Shown: positions 24,801 to 37,400 of the stretch, piece after piece
Position numbering within the stretch: the first letter of the stretch is position 1
How the letters are laid out: every line of letters begins with the position of its first letter
Assembly (NCBI RefSeq): GCF_008831285.2
Contig: NC_045141.1
Location: 20,270,848-20,334,847 of the forward strand
Direction: 5' to 3'
Length of the DNA stretch: 64,000 bases
DNA from: Nymphaea colorata
Lineage: Eukaryota; Streptophyta; Magnoliopsida; Nymphaeales; Nymphaeaceae
The notes under the pieces: model-generated
Database searches by the model: none
What the model saw: only the letters and a program-made list of their open reading frames with translations
Told to the model about the DNA's origin: nothing
Translations under genes and position numbers: made by a program

Positions 24801-27553
24801 TGGCAAGTGATTAGTGTAATCCTTAGAGTCCTGGTATTTCTTGTAAACCTTGTTACATGTCTGTGTTCGATGCACTGCTTTGCAGTTCATCAGATAAAGC
24901 TGTTGTTCCATCCTTAACCTGAACTGATAATGAGAAGCTGTTGAGTTATCTTTAATTGTACTTGATTGATGCCACACTGTGTTGAATATCTTACGCTCCG
25001 TATTAACTGGTCATGTGGTCTGTGTGTGATAGCAGCATTTTTTTCCCAATGATTTCTTAGATTTAGTACTTAGACCTGTACAAATTATACGTAGTGATGA
25101 ATTTGAAGTTAAACAAAACATGTAGGTACGACCTGAATATTTATCACATTTTGCGATTGAATGTTTAAAATTTTTTGGTAATTTATTCTTGCTGTTATCT
25201 TATCTTGTAAGATTTGGAGAATATGGCCCTGTGGAGACCTTGTACATAAGTTTATGAATGCATTTACAGATCATCGAGATTCAGATCTTCTAATTGTCAG
25301 GTATATATCTCTTTTTCCTCCCCAATATTCCGAGAAAGTATGCTTAGAAAGACAGAATAATATTTTTCCAATATGTCCTGATATGGGATTTTTCAGCCAT
25401 TTTTCTCTATTACTTGGGTGTGCTCTTCCAAAATGGTTGTCATCTGGATTCAATAATCGCCCTCTTGCCCCATTTGCTGGAATATTAAGTCTTGGAATTG
25501 GAGACACTATGGTAAGTAACATTTTAAAATGCTTCTGTTGAAATACTGGTGCTTGGATTCTGCTTTCCAGAGGATGTCTGGTTTCTGACTGTATGTTGTA
25601 ACTGCATGCTGCTCTCTCTTATTCTTGAAAGTAATACTGAGATCGGAGTTTTCTTTTTTCCCCTCCATAATTTCAAAATGCAATTGAAAGATAAAAGAGG
25701 ATATGTATCTGATTTTTTCTCATTGATATAAACATTGGAATTAAAGACTTAAGTATGCATCGGAAAGTTTGATACCTTTACCAAGTTGTGCTTTTACAGA
25801 GTTCATTCCTTCTCGGATCTAGAGAATTGTTTTTTATTTTTATTCTCATTGATATGAAATACTTGAGCTAAAAGCTTGAGCACGCATCAAAAGTTTTTTT
25901 CTTTTACCAAATTATGCCTTTAGAGGTTTTTCTATTTTGGATTTAAAAGCTTGATCCCAGAAATAGTCTTTTTGGTTCAGGCATCAATGGTAGGCCACAA
26001 ATATGGGGTCCTGAGATGGAGCAAAGCTGGAAGTAAGTGGAGTTCACAACATATTCTTTTGATCAATTAACTTGATTGATTCTCCTTATAGAGGTGCTGA
26101 CTGGCAAATCCTGTTCTGACTGGTATGCCTGTTCCAGAGAAAACCATCGAGGGGACTGCAGCTGGTATCACATCCGTTCTACTTGCCTGTTCTGTTCTTC
26201 TTCCACTGCTAGCCTCAACAGGCTATTTCCTGTCTCAGGTCTCTTTCTCTCTCTCTGTGTCTCTGTCTCTCTGTGTGTGTGTGTGTGTGTTTGAAGAAAA
26301 TTTTACTTGAACGACTTTGATCATGCACTCATTATATATAAACGGAGGGGTACATCTCATGTTTTATCACTTGGCTGATAATGAGCCAAACAAACTGAAA
26401 GGATAGTGCTGAAGCTTGGGGTTAGTTTCTGTTTCCTAATGAGCCCAAGTTAAAATAAATGAGCGTGAACTTGGTAACTTTCCTTTTCAGAAAAGAATTT
26501 CTGGAAATAATAGGGTTTAGATTTCTGACGTATTGCCTTTAGTTCCAACTGGTTCATTTCGAAAGCTATGTGGCAAGTAACAAAATGGGGAGCGAAAACT
26601 TATTTCTTGAGTCCAAGCATGTCTATAGGTTGATGATACGGAATGCAGGTATATGGATTACTGACAAATGAACTGAATATTATTTGAACAATGAATGTGC
26701 CGTTCCAATTCCATCTCTACATGTTACGATCCATTTAGGGATCGTGTGGGGCAGTAGGAGTTTGTTTCCACTATGTTTTGTTATTTGACATTTCCAGTAT
26801 CAATCTGATTTCAGTAAGAGTCGGTTCAGTGTGGACCCGTATTTACTTGTACTTAAGCTTGAGATTTGCCCTAATTAATCATGCTTTTGGATTGTCTCTC
26901 TCTCTCTCTTGTTCTCTCCTCTCCCCTCCTCCCTCTCGCACGCCCTTGTTAGCTGGCGGCTAACACTACAATAGCAGCTTGCAAGAGCAAGAGCAAGAGC
27001 AAGAGCATGTATTAGTCTGCACAGTTGCAACTGTTGTTATGAACACCAGTTAAATTTATGCACCGTGGTTGTGAATGTTGATTACATGATAAATACTTGT
27101 GCTTCATCAGATCTATCATTTCAAGGTATAGATGACCTACAAGCAGTTGCTTTTAGCCGAATAAATCTTCTACCTCCTGACAAAAATACAATTAAGTGTG
27201 AACAGTGTGAATGTTGAGCCAAGGTCAATCAACAACTTTATTGGTAGCTTGCAATTTATTTTTGACAACCGATTGTCGTCAGAAAGTGGCAATCTGAAGC
27301 CGCGGTTTTTCGTTTTTAATTATTCTGTGCATTCCTGAAAATGGCTATTCCATTGAGACACCTGACAACCTTTATGTGCATATGCATGCATGTCTGCGCT
27401 GACATTATCATCTTTTTTTTCTTGTGATTTTTGCAGCATTGGCTATCACTAATGATAGCAGTCAGCTTGAGTGGTTTGTTGGAAGCATATACTGCACAGC
27501 TCGACAATGCTTTCATTCCACTTGTATTCTACAGTCTTCTTTGCGTGACTTAA
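18830..27553 (+). CDS. EVAN: Dolichol kinase (EVAN type)
   Basis: Polytopic ER enzyme that uses CTP to phosphorylate dolichol, giving dolichyl phosphate for N-glycosylation, mannosylation and GPI anchors. Fourteen exons: 18830-19011, 20555-20688, 21322-21519, 21794-21898, 22775-22845, 22967-23038, 23114-23349, 24190-24376, 24511-24576, 25212-25300, 25397-25511, 25981-26032, 26138-26238, 27437-27553; all GT-AG, phases close, 574 aa (Arabidopsis EVAN is about the same size). Many hydrophobic segments span the protein. Family landmarks: SGERVVVFL near the start, RRGASSGILLGTV, ERILLRKYYHL, NAFTDHRDSDLLIVSHFSLL, then the CTP-binding region GDTMASMVGHKYG (~482-494) and KKTIEGTAAGITS (~503-515), ending LLEAYTAQLDNAFIPLVFYS. 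The start MAAGVWSGERV was chosen by alignment with plant homologues; an in-frame ATG at 18764 would add 22 residues. Confidence 0.95.
26260..26291. repeat. (CT)n/(GT)n microsatellite in dolichol kinase intron 13
   Basis: A GT run follows a CT-rich stretch just inside the intron after the donor at 26239. Confidence 0.85.
26990..27006. repeat. Short hexamer repeat (AGCAAG)n in intron 13
   Basis: About three units of GCAAGA in tandem. Confidence 0.8.
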
Positions 27554-30500
27554 TTCTCCGTCATTGTTGACCAACCTGCAAGGGATCGATGCAACGATGT
27601 CTGCAGCCAATCATTCAATTTTCTAATTTTTGTGATCAATTTGCTTCTAATTTTTCATTCTATACTTGTATATCTTTTTTGGAGTATAAGTTGTAAATAC
27701 AAAGCGAACTGAGTAGTTAGATTCAGCTTGCTGGGATATCACCAGAGCAGCCAGTTGTGTAAAAATGATACAGTTCACTTGGTAGGTGAGTAGAGCTTTT
27801 CTATAGTAACGTTCTTTGTATATGAGAGCGCTGTAAATTCTCAGAGTTTGCCGGTTGAGTCTGCAATTCAAGCATTCTCCTCCCAAGATGTCTGGAACGT
27901 TTTTTGGCATTTTGAAAATGTGGAAACCAATGTCCAATTTATTGAGGATGCTTTTATTATTGTTATTATTTATTATTATGATATATTTGGAGGTGGATGT
28001 GAGAGTTTAGTCCTCTTGTGAGTAATTTTCAAGGGCGTATAAGAAGACTCAGCTAAAGGAAGCTCACATGGACCTGAACCTGGTCGGTGGTCGTCATTAA
28101 CCCAAGTGGGTCGCAACCACTGAAAGCCAGACAAGAATTCGACTGTATCAAACCGAAACGGTAGTTTTTAGTTTTCCGACTGAGAAATAATTAGAATCTG
28201 ATCTAAGATACATGTGCATTCCCGAGAAGATTCAAGATATTTGTTGGACTTTTTCATTTATAAAGGCCAATGCAGATCGATGCAGGCTGACTCTGGTATC
28301 ACTGGACCAAAGACGTGGACTTAACCTGAAAATAACGATATCTTTAGCGAACATTTAGATCGATATTTCGTGACTTTAATCAACCAGTCCCTTTTTTATA
28401 CTAGTCCTGCCGGTCCCTGTATCTTCGGTAAATCTCCCTCTTCTCTTTTACGATATATTTTAATAGATGTGATTTTTACGTTAAAACCATTTTACATTTA
28501 TAAAATATTTAAATTTCATATAAGATATTTAAATTTAGTATTTTAATTTTTTGGTGTCTAAAATGCGTCTTATATGTCTGCAACTTTCGTTTCTTTATGT
28601 CAATTCTATGCTTTTGAAGATGACAATACTATGTGGGTACTATACGTGCAATTGTTTTCTTTAAAAGTGTAGTCAAATCAAGGCAGACTCAACACACTCT
28701 CACCCTCTCTCTCCCTTTTTTTTCTCTTCCTTTATATATATATATATATATAGTAAAAACCAGACTATTTCGGTAAAAGCAAAAACTAGACTTAGTAAAT
28801 TTAATTACTAAAATATTTATTTCACAATCTAATCTTAGAGATATAATCTAAAGAGTGATTTGGTGAGATATATATATTAAGTTGGTTGTTCTTTTACTTA
28901 AATAATGTTTTTTTAAAAATAAAAAATAAATTACTCTTATAACGTCAAAATTTTGTTAGTAGAACGATCAATTTTTATTTTATAAAAGTGACTTAAACTA
29001 AAGCATGATTTATATTAAATTAATATTTATAAAAGTATTAGAAAGTACACATTTTGTTTTAAACACTTCTTAACACAAATTTAAGAAGTCTGGTTTTCAC
29101 CTCTTACATAGGTGATTGTGAATATATATATAAAATTACGATGATTGTGAATAAGCCAGCAACCACGATTAAGTAAAGTTAAAGCTGAAAAAGGGGAGGA
29201 GCTCATTAAAAAAAATCGACACCATCGAGAGGATCCGCTTACAAAGTGAATCGGTTCCAAAAGAGAGGGTTGAAACCGAATCGTACCCTTTTCTTTTCGG
29301 GTCAATCCGAAAACATTTCTTTTCCATTTAAAACATTTCGAAATGTATTTAAAAGGATTAAACCGGATCGGTTCCGAATACAATTAGTGCGAGCTATCAT
29401 CATCCACAGATGAGTACAACGACATAGCTCAACTGGGATAAGGAATCAGTACCATTAAGACCCGATCCGTTATCTAAGAAATAAGCAGAGATTTGTGAGT
29501 GGAAACACTTTATCGGGATCCGGAGACAAAAGCGGATCTGTGTCGGGGAAGGGTGGGATGGACTCAACCCGAAGAGGACAAAATGATTCGAAAGCCATTT
29601 CCAAAGCAACCTCCATAATTGGAGAAAGAGAATCTTCCTGCCTGGCAGTGTCCCCACATTCTACCCTCTTTTTCTAAATCTTCATTCTTAAACCCTAACA
29701 AACACACACACAAGTTCACACGCACGCGCATACACACACATAATCCATATATATAGACAAATATATGTGTTTGGCATAAAATCAACCAATATGAGGTCAC
29801 ATAAATGTGTTTGATGATGGCTGCCTTTTGAAAATCCGACCTTATAGATGAGGTTAGAGTACTAAAATCACGCTAGAATTAAATAGATAGATGTCATATA
29901 TACTCTATTTAGATCGTGACACAGCTCAAAACCTTAGAGACAAGGAGAACGAGAGGTTTTTGGGTCTTTTGTGAACGGTATGTTGTTAACTTCCTGCTCA
30001 TCCAACAACTCATTTTCTAAGTTTATGGAGTGTTGAGTTTGATTCATTTATTCCCCTATAAATGATTTGCCAACAAGTTAAATAGAAAAGTAACGATCTT
30101 TTAATCCCAATACATACATAAGAAGCAATCATATTCCATGATAGTTAACTTTTGTATATAGATCGTTTTTCGCAGTCCAGTAGCAGTTTAATTCAATTTC
30201 GATTTGATAGAAAACTGCGAGGGAAATGAAGAAGTATTATTTTAATTTTAAATAGTTGTTGTAATGGGATGTTTCTAGAGCAAATTGATGGGATACCATC
30301 ATTTTATTTGATTTTTTGCACTCTCTCTAAAAGCATATCATTAGTGTATTGATATTTCTATTCATCTGAATTTGCACCAACATCAAGAGACTCATAGTTG
30401 CATTTCATAATCATAGAACTTCGTGGTGAGCAACCTCGCTCGCAGGAATTGTATATGATTTTGGTTCTCGTGCAAACAAATGGCTCCCGTGGAGCTCGAT

Positions 30501-30988
30501 CAGTGTCCTTTGCTTGTATGAAAGTTAACAATTGTGATATATATATATATATATATCTTGATGTAATGCAATAGATGGACATGATTAAACACACTGATCG
30601 ATGCAATACATCAGGATTGGGCTGTTAGTGGCTGGAGGATTTTGTTTTTGTCTGGGACAAAATTAGTTTTATAATGAAACTAAATTTCCAAGTATCTTTT
30701 CCTCCTTAAGATCAACAATGTAATAATAGAAAGGATACTTGAAAAGAAAAAAAAACGTTAGATGAGAGAAGGGACAAGAAAACCAGCTGTAACAGTGAGA
30801 ACGGCTATAACCTCAATGAGATTGATACAAAAGATGGAGCAGGGTTTGAAGAAAGCAATTTTCTGTTTCAAACTTTTGTGACATTATTTTTTTTATTGTA
30901 AAAAGGAAAACATAGATATACAAGTTGAAGCACACCTGAAGCGTTATTATGAAGCATTGAAATTAGACATGATACCTAGGGGAGTGGG

Positions 30989-31166
30989 CAGTGGTAGAGC
31001 CAGAAAAATTCACTGGTGGGGCACATCTTTAGAAACATTTATATCTGAAGAGGCACTTATATGTGTATACAAATAAATATTAAATTTATCAATATAAAAG
31101 TAAATGAATTTTAAAGAACTGGAGTGGGCAATTGTCCACCCTGTCCTACATGTAGCTACGCCACTG
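30989..31166. mobile_element. 178-bp MITE with short inverted ends and near-perfect 8-bp target duplication
   Basis: The left end CAGTGGTAGAGCCAG and the right end ...TAGCTACGCCACTG form imperfect inverted repeats (CAGTGG plus a TAGAGCCA/GTAGCTAC stretch). Flanks are GGAGTGGG (30981-30988) and GGAGTGCG (31167-31174), 7 of 8 bases identical. An 8-bp duplication points to a hAT-type non-autonomous element, though the superfamily is an inference. Confidence 0.6.
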
Positions 31167-31299
31167 GGAGTGCGAGGAAGGATGAGGGCTTTGGCTCTCA
31201 CGTGGCAGAATACTCCTCATGCTCACAAGGAAAAGTGAGACCTGTTTCATGTGCACACCGATTTTTTTTAACCATTCAATCTCTCACGCAAGATGTTCA

Positions 31300-31800
31300 A
31301 CAAGTCGAGCCAACTTGAACACGACTTGAATTTGACCAGTTAAACTCAAGATTGAGCTCGAGCTCGACTCATTTAATTAAACGAGTTCACTGTTTTAACG
31401 AGTTGAGCTCAAGCAAAGTAAGCTCGACCTGGCTGAACTTGATTAAGCTTGTAGAAGAAAAGAAAAAAAGAAAAGTAAAAAGCGTGGTGAAAACTTGCCT
31501 CAATTGGCTTTCTTTAATGCCTGAAACTTGGACGTTGAACATTTGGATATGATCAACCCCACTAACATTAAAAGTACTTTTCTAGTAACCGGCTCGGCAG
31601 CTTGATCTGAGCCAGTAGACATAACCTCAACTCAAGCTTAACTAAGCTGAGTCGGGCTTCTTTAGCTCCAGCCAAGTCAAACCGAGCTGGAGCTAATCAA
31701 CTCGAGCTCAATTCAAGCTCAAGCTGATCCCAAGGTGTAGGTTATGGCACTCGAGCCGAGTTTGAGCTGGCTTGGCTCAGTTCAGTCCAGCTCATGGATG
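31300..31800. repeat. GAGCTCGAGCTCGA-rich block (hAT subterminal-like repeats)
   Basis: Repeated variants of AGCTCGAG, GAGCTGGAGCT and TCGAGCCGAG run through this stretch, much like the subterminal repeats of the hAT element at 46522-49786. Clear terminal repeats and a target duplication are not visible, so it is called a decayed relative. Confidence 0.4.
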
Positions 31801-31866
31801 TCTTTACTCTTAAGCATGGAATTCAACACAAGCATGAAGCTAGCTGCAAGCCGGCTGAAATAATTT

Positions 31867-31948
<82 letters not shown>
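31867..31948. repeat. (TC)n(TA)n compound microsatellite, ~80 bp
   Basis: A TC run (31867-31885) passes into an uninterrupted TA run of more than 60 bp. Confidence 0.97.
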
Positions 31949-31951
<3 letters not shown>

Positions 31952-32262
31952 AGAATGCGGATGGTCACATGTGAAACAGAAAGCAAATCTCTCAAGAACA
32001 GTTTGAAGTTCGTATTATTATTATTATCTTTTGCCCTCATCAGAAGGACGCGTCCTGTTCGTTCCGCCCTTGCAAAGCCATATCATGGTCAGATGTGACC
32101 TGACACCTCTCAACCGTTGTGCACGACATTTATGTTCTCAAATTTAAGGGACAGATCGGAGAAGTGCGCATTTTAAGAGAAAAAAAAGTTGGATACTGTT
32201 TGAATTTTGTTCTACCAGATGACCCATTGTCGCCAGGTAGATTCCACAATGTGTGATGACGT

Positions 32263-32444
32263 TTACCATTATGTAAAAAAGAGGATTTGATATCCTCAGT
32301 ATGGTGGTGGAAAATGTCTGGGAGAGAGCTTCTCCAGACTCTTTCTACCATAACTTTCTCTCCACTCCACTCGGTGTTTGTTTGATTGCAAACAAACAAA
32401 GAATTTTACCATGATGTAAAAAAGAGGACTTGATATCCTTAGTT
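32263..32444. repeat. Direct repeat pair, ~39 bp, 143 bp apart
   Basis: Copies at 32263-32301 and 32406-32444 share TTACCAT(T/G)ATGTAAAAAAG followed by AGGA(T/C)TTGATATCCT. The embedded GGATTTGATATCCT is a near palindrome. Confidence 0.75.
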
Positions 32445-33833
32445 TATGACCAAAATCTCGTATATGAGGTTAAATGGGAGCGAGTGTGACTTTAAATATC
32501 AGGATCTGAGATTTTCAATAATCTTAAATCACATAGGATCTCAGATTGTAAGCTACCAACGGCTCATTCAATGAATATCCAGTTAAATAATAAAAATAAA
32601 TAATTTTAGATCAGTTGTAAACTTAAATGGCGGATATCGCTATAAATTTAAAAATTAAGTTCAGATTTCAAATTCATATTTGGATGTAGCATATACTTTT
32701 TTTTTTTTAAAAAAAATTTCCATTCAAATCCAAATAAGTGAGCATCCGATAAACGGGTTATGGTCACAGGCAGATCAGATTCGAATATGACTCGGAAACA
32801 ATTTATGAAATCAAACAAGTCCTGGCTCATAGATTCCTCCCTAATTAATTGTCTCGATGAAATATAATACACTCTTCCCCCTCCTCATTTTTAGTACGTA
32901 AGTACGAGACCTAAAATGGTTTGGCTTGCACGTCAAGTCACAGCCATCAAATGGGGAAACTAGGGTTTTCGCTCCATCTAATGCCGCTTTCAGTACATGC
33001 TAAACTTGGTTGTGTGTTTCAAAAGCGTTTGGGTTGGATTGCATTTTCTTTGAATTTATCTATGCAGATGCAGGTGGCATGAATTCCTTATCGAATCTGT
33101 TACTTATATTTTTATTGTGGTATATAGATCAGTTCATTTAAATCATCTAGTTTAGACTGATATGCAAGTATATCTAAACACCTTTCGTTGAAGGTGTGAG
33201 ATTTCTTCTATCGATCTCAATTCGATTCAGTCGGTTTTCTTCCGATTTTGACAACAGTGAGAGGCTTGGAAAACGGTAAACGGCTGTGTATTGAGAACCC
33301 AGTAAACTGCACTTCACAAATGAGGTCTAGTTGGGTCCAACGGCAGCAAAATTCAATGTCGGTAAATTTCCAAGTCTCACCCGGCATTCAATGCAGGGAA
33401 GACTGAAACGGTCCAAAAGAAAGGAAGCATTCGAGTGCCACATCAATCATCCTTTACTCTTTTAACTCTTTTAGCTTTTGCTTTCTAAATTGTCAGCTCA
33501 AGACAGGAACAGCAGAGGCGGCAGCAGCAGAATCACAGCCCTCAGGATATTCAACCGGCAGTCAAAAAGAGGAAAATATGTGATCGCCCGGGCTTTATTA
33601 AATAATCGGAAAAGGGAAGAAGAAGAAATCGGGGGAAGATCAGAACTCTCTCTCTCTATCATTTGCTGGGGAGCAAGGTATCATCTCTCCTTCTCTGCCC
33701 AGGATTATGCTATTATTTATTGCTACCCGACAGTGGTAGTAGCAGCGGCAGTCTTATGCTTGTTCTCATCCTTTTCTCTGCTTCCTCACTTTATTTACTG
33801 CAGCCTTACAAAGTACCCTGTTCGCAACAATCC

Positions 33834-33957
33834 GTCTTTCATGTCCGATTCACTTGCTCTAGGCAGGTGAAGGTAGGGGTTAGATGAGGGTGGCGTCTTT
33901 CATGTCCGATTCACTTGCTCTAGGCAGGTGAAGGTAGGGGTTAGATGAGGGTGGCGT
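33834..33957. repeat. Perfect 61-bp tandem duplication upstream of the ABCG3-like gene
   Basis: Two identical copies start with GTCTTTCATGTCCGATTCAC at 33834 and 33895. Each carries GGCAGGTGAAGG, which resembles a 5' splice site. They lie about 0.55-0.65 kb before the start codon, so they are probably in the 5' UTR or its intron. Identity implies a recent event. Confidence 0.9.
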
Positions 33958-34285
33958 TTGGAAAATGATTGCATTGTTGGTATGAGTTGGATTGGGTCGT
34001 TTGGCGTCACAATGAGCTGTGTTTAGCAAGTGGATGTTTCTTTTTCTTCTTGTGCCGGGAATGTGGGTGAGGGAGTAGACATATGGGATCTTTTGGTGTT
34101 CGGATGCCTAAAATATTGCTAAGGTTTATTTATTTACTTGTTTGCTTTTTGATTGTGCCAGAAGTGCCTTGGTTCCTCTTTTCCTGTAAAAAGGAAGAGT
34201 TTGTTCAGGCCAGGGATTTGGTAGGGTTTATCAAGTTCGGTTCTGCATAATGCGACAACTGAGGATCTTAGGTTTCAGAGCTACT

Positions 34286-34327
34286 GTTCGCTCACTTGAT
34301 TGGTGCGTTCGCTCACTTGATTGGTGC
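34286..34327. repeat. Perfect 21-bp tandem duplication in the ABCG3-like leader
   Basis: GTTCGCTCACTTGATTGGTG plus one base is repeated directly, starting at 34286 and 34307, about 0.2 kb before the ATG. Confidence 0.9.
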
Positions 34328-34492
34328 GTATGGTTGAAAGTACCTGCTTGAAGCTCTTTGAGATTTTTTCCAATGACACGAAGGTGTAGTTGAGTTTGCC
34401 ACGAATTTTTAGCAGAAAATTTTCAAGCTGGGTTTGAGATAGAATCGTGATAGCTGTAGATGGTGTTGAGCTCTTGAAAAGGAGAAAAACAG

Positions 34493-37400
34493 ATGGAGGA
34501 GATACATGCTTCTTCAGATCATTACAGATCATCATCTTCATCGGCTAGTAGTCCTCCTAGCAGAGTGCCTTCCTCTTTCATCTATGTCCGCAAACCCGCC
34601 TCTTTCAGGCAACCAATCTCTTTTGAAGATTCCCCTGAGTGGGATGATGCAGAAATCGATCAACCAGAGGAGACTACTGACTCAATCAATATAGTCACGG
34701 CATCTCCGTCACTCTCAAAGATGAACAGTGGGTCCATACAGTCTCCTCCATTGCAGGATAATGCCATTGTGCCAAGAAAGGTAGCAGGCGCTTCACTTGT
34801 GTGGAAGGATCTCACTGTGACTGAAAAAGGGAAGAGGAAATACTCTGAACAAGTTGTTAAGAGTTCCACCGGGTATGCACTTCCAGGAACACTAACGGTT
34901 ATCATGGGACCTGCAAAATCTGGAAAATCGACTCTTTTGAGGGCAATCGCAGGTCCAATTCCACATCAAATTTAAATCTTTTGGTTCATTTCGAAATGCT
35001 TCATGTGGTGTAAACACTTGGTTTGCATTGAATATTACACTCTCTAAATCTTGTTTTTGACATCTTAAATGTTGATCTAGGGAGATTACCAAGATCAGCA
35101 AAAGTATATGGGGAAGTGCTGGTAAATGGACGTAAAACAAGATTGCAGTACGGAACATACGTAAGTACTAGTCTTTCCAGTAGTCCAGTGGATTTAGTTG
35201 TTGATTTCAGCGTTAAAAGAGGATTCTTTTGATAAAATTCATTTTTTTGACGTGTTCCAAGAGTGTTAATTGACCACATGGAAATTACCCTTCGACGCAT
35301 TCACCCTCTTACGGGTAACCATGACAGATAGGCAGTTCGGGACATACGTAAGTACTAGTCTTTCCAGTAGTCCAGTGGATTTAATTGTTGATTTCAGCGT
35401 TAAAAGAGGATTTTTTTGATAAAATTCAGTGTTGCTTGTTTTAAAGGTCCCTTAATTGACCACATGGAAATTACCCTTCGATGCATTCACCCTCTTACGG
35501 GTAATCATGACAGATAGGCAGTACAGGACATACGTAAGTAGTCTTTCCAGTAGTCGAGTGGATTTAGTTGTTGATTTCTGCGTTAAAAGAGGATTTTTTT
35601 GATAAAATTCAATTTTTTGACGTGTTCCAAAAGTGTTGCTTGTTTTAAAGGTCTCTTAATTGACCACATGGAAATTACCCCTCCGATGCATTCACCCTGT
35701 TACGGGTAATCATGACAGATAGGCAAAAGGAAAAGCTTATGCACTACTGCTGCCGGTTGACATGCTCCTGATATTCACATGAGTGTCATGCAGAAGAAGG
35801 GTTCCTGTATGCTGTTGTGGAATGTTTTATTCCTTTTTGCTTTACAGGAAGCCTCATAGGATGCTGACTTTGCTGGCAATGGTATTAGTTCAATAGAATT
35901 TTTTTACGGCTGAACTAATGTTTTTTCCCTACCCCAACCCCACTATATGCTTTGAGATTCAGGCACAGGCAGACCAAACCAAAGAGCAGGTTATACCGAA
36001 GTTGCATTCCTGATGAAGCTATCTTCAATATAAATTTTAAACTCAAAAGTGCGGGAACTAATTGGGTATATGTAACTTATAATTGATTTAGGTGTTTTAC
36101 TAGCCAGTCACATACCATGTCATTCCTTTGCCTTGATTCTCTTCATATGTCCACTTGAAGCCTCTGCAGAAAAATATGCCTAGTTACATCTGGAAGGTTT
36201 TGGTGCTGAATGATATGCAGAGTACAGTCTCGTGCTTTCTTCTTATCATAACATGGCTGACCTTTGTTGTGCTTTTGCTAACCTCAGTACGTAGATGTGA
36301 ATCAGTGAATGCTATTTAGGATTTTATGACATGGCATTATGGTCTATCTCCTTACGTTCCAGATTATTTGAACTCTTGACCCTAGCAAGCATTGCTGTAT
36401 GTGTTCTTTTGTGGCAGGGTTATGTTGAGAGAGAAGATGCTTTGATAGGATCCTTAACTGTCCGAGAAATGCTGTATTATTCTGCATTGCTGCAGCTTCC
36501 AGCTTTCTTTTCTCAAAAAAAGAATCTTGTAGAAGAAGCCATCTCAGCAATGTCATTAGGGGATTATGCTGACAAGCTCATTGGTGGCCATTGTTATATG
36601 AAGAGACTTGCAAAGGGTGAGAGAAGACGAGTGAGCATTGCTAGGGAACTCGTCATGAGGCCGCATGTACTGTTTATAGATGAGCCCCTTTATCATCTCG
36701 ACAGGTTGTTAGGCTTTCTAGCATTCTTTGCCAACTTATTAACTTATGGGCCAACAAATCAGCAAGTTCCAATTTGTTTTAATTTTCACCAATTATTACT
36801 GAAATTTATCTTGATTTTCCTTTTTCAGTGTATCAGCACTGCTTATGATGGTAACCTTAAAGAAACTGGCTAGCTCAGGGTGCACAATTTTGTTCAGCAT
36901 GTACCAAAGCAGTACCGAAGTATTTGGGTTGTTTGACAGAATTTGTCTTCTATCAAATGGAAACACATTATTTTTTGGTGAAACATTGGCATGCTTGCAG
37001 GTTTAAATCAGATGAATCCACTTCTTTTCAGTTTTTCTCATAAGGTCACTCAATCTAGATCTTACTTTAGCGGCAGTTTCAAATTTCTTGAGGAAAAAGC
37101 TTTTTATGGTCTGCCTTATTTTTTCCATGATAATTTGGAATATTATTCGTGTTTGAATAATTTATTGCATGTGGAAATGACTGTAGCTTCTTGCTAAAAT
37201 GCAGCATTTCTCGAATGCTGGGTTTCCTTGTCCCATTATGCAAAGTCCCTCTGATCATTTTCTACGTGCTATAAACACTGATTTCGACAGGATTATAGCA
37301 ATGTGCAAAACGTGGCAGGTAATTGTTGGCCAGCTGAATTGCCTGGATTCATTTGCGTACGGAAAATTTTTCCTTTAGTAAGTACATATGTAGATGATAT

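Larger units (their letters stand above)
27554..33833. other. Gene-free spacer between dolichol kinase and ABCG3-like gene
   Basis: About 6.3 kb of AT-rich DNA. The first few hundred bases should hold the dolichol kinase 3' UTR; the last few hundred before 33834 may hold the distal promoter of the next gene. In between are a 178-bp MITE, a block of GAGCTCGA-type repeats (31300-31800), microsatellites at 28735-28752, 30537-30556 and 31867-31948, and a direct repeat pair. Short open frames (for example 29495-29677 plus, 30358-30606 minus) lack similarity and look accidental. Confidence 0.65.

Noticed and set aside
18830-27553. First idea of a NEF1-like plastid membrane protein
   Set aside because: The C-terminal CTP-binding motifs (GDTMASMVG, KKTIEGT) and the whole exon series fit dolichol kinase.
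33478-33870. 130-codon plus frame before the ABCG3-like gene
   Set aside because: Lies in the putative promoter and leader, contains CT-rich low complexity, and resembles no known protein.
36331-36417. In-frame upstream extension of ABCG3-like exon 3 (starts MALWSISLRSRLF)
   Set aside because: It is intron 2 sequence; the acceptor at 36417 joins exon 2 in the right phase and matches the conserved GYVERED start.
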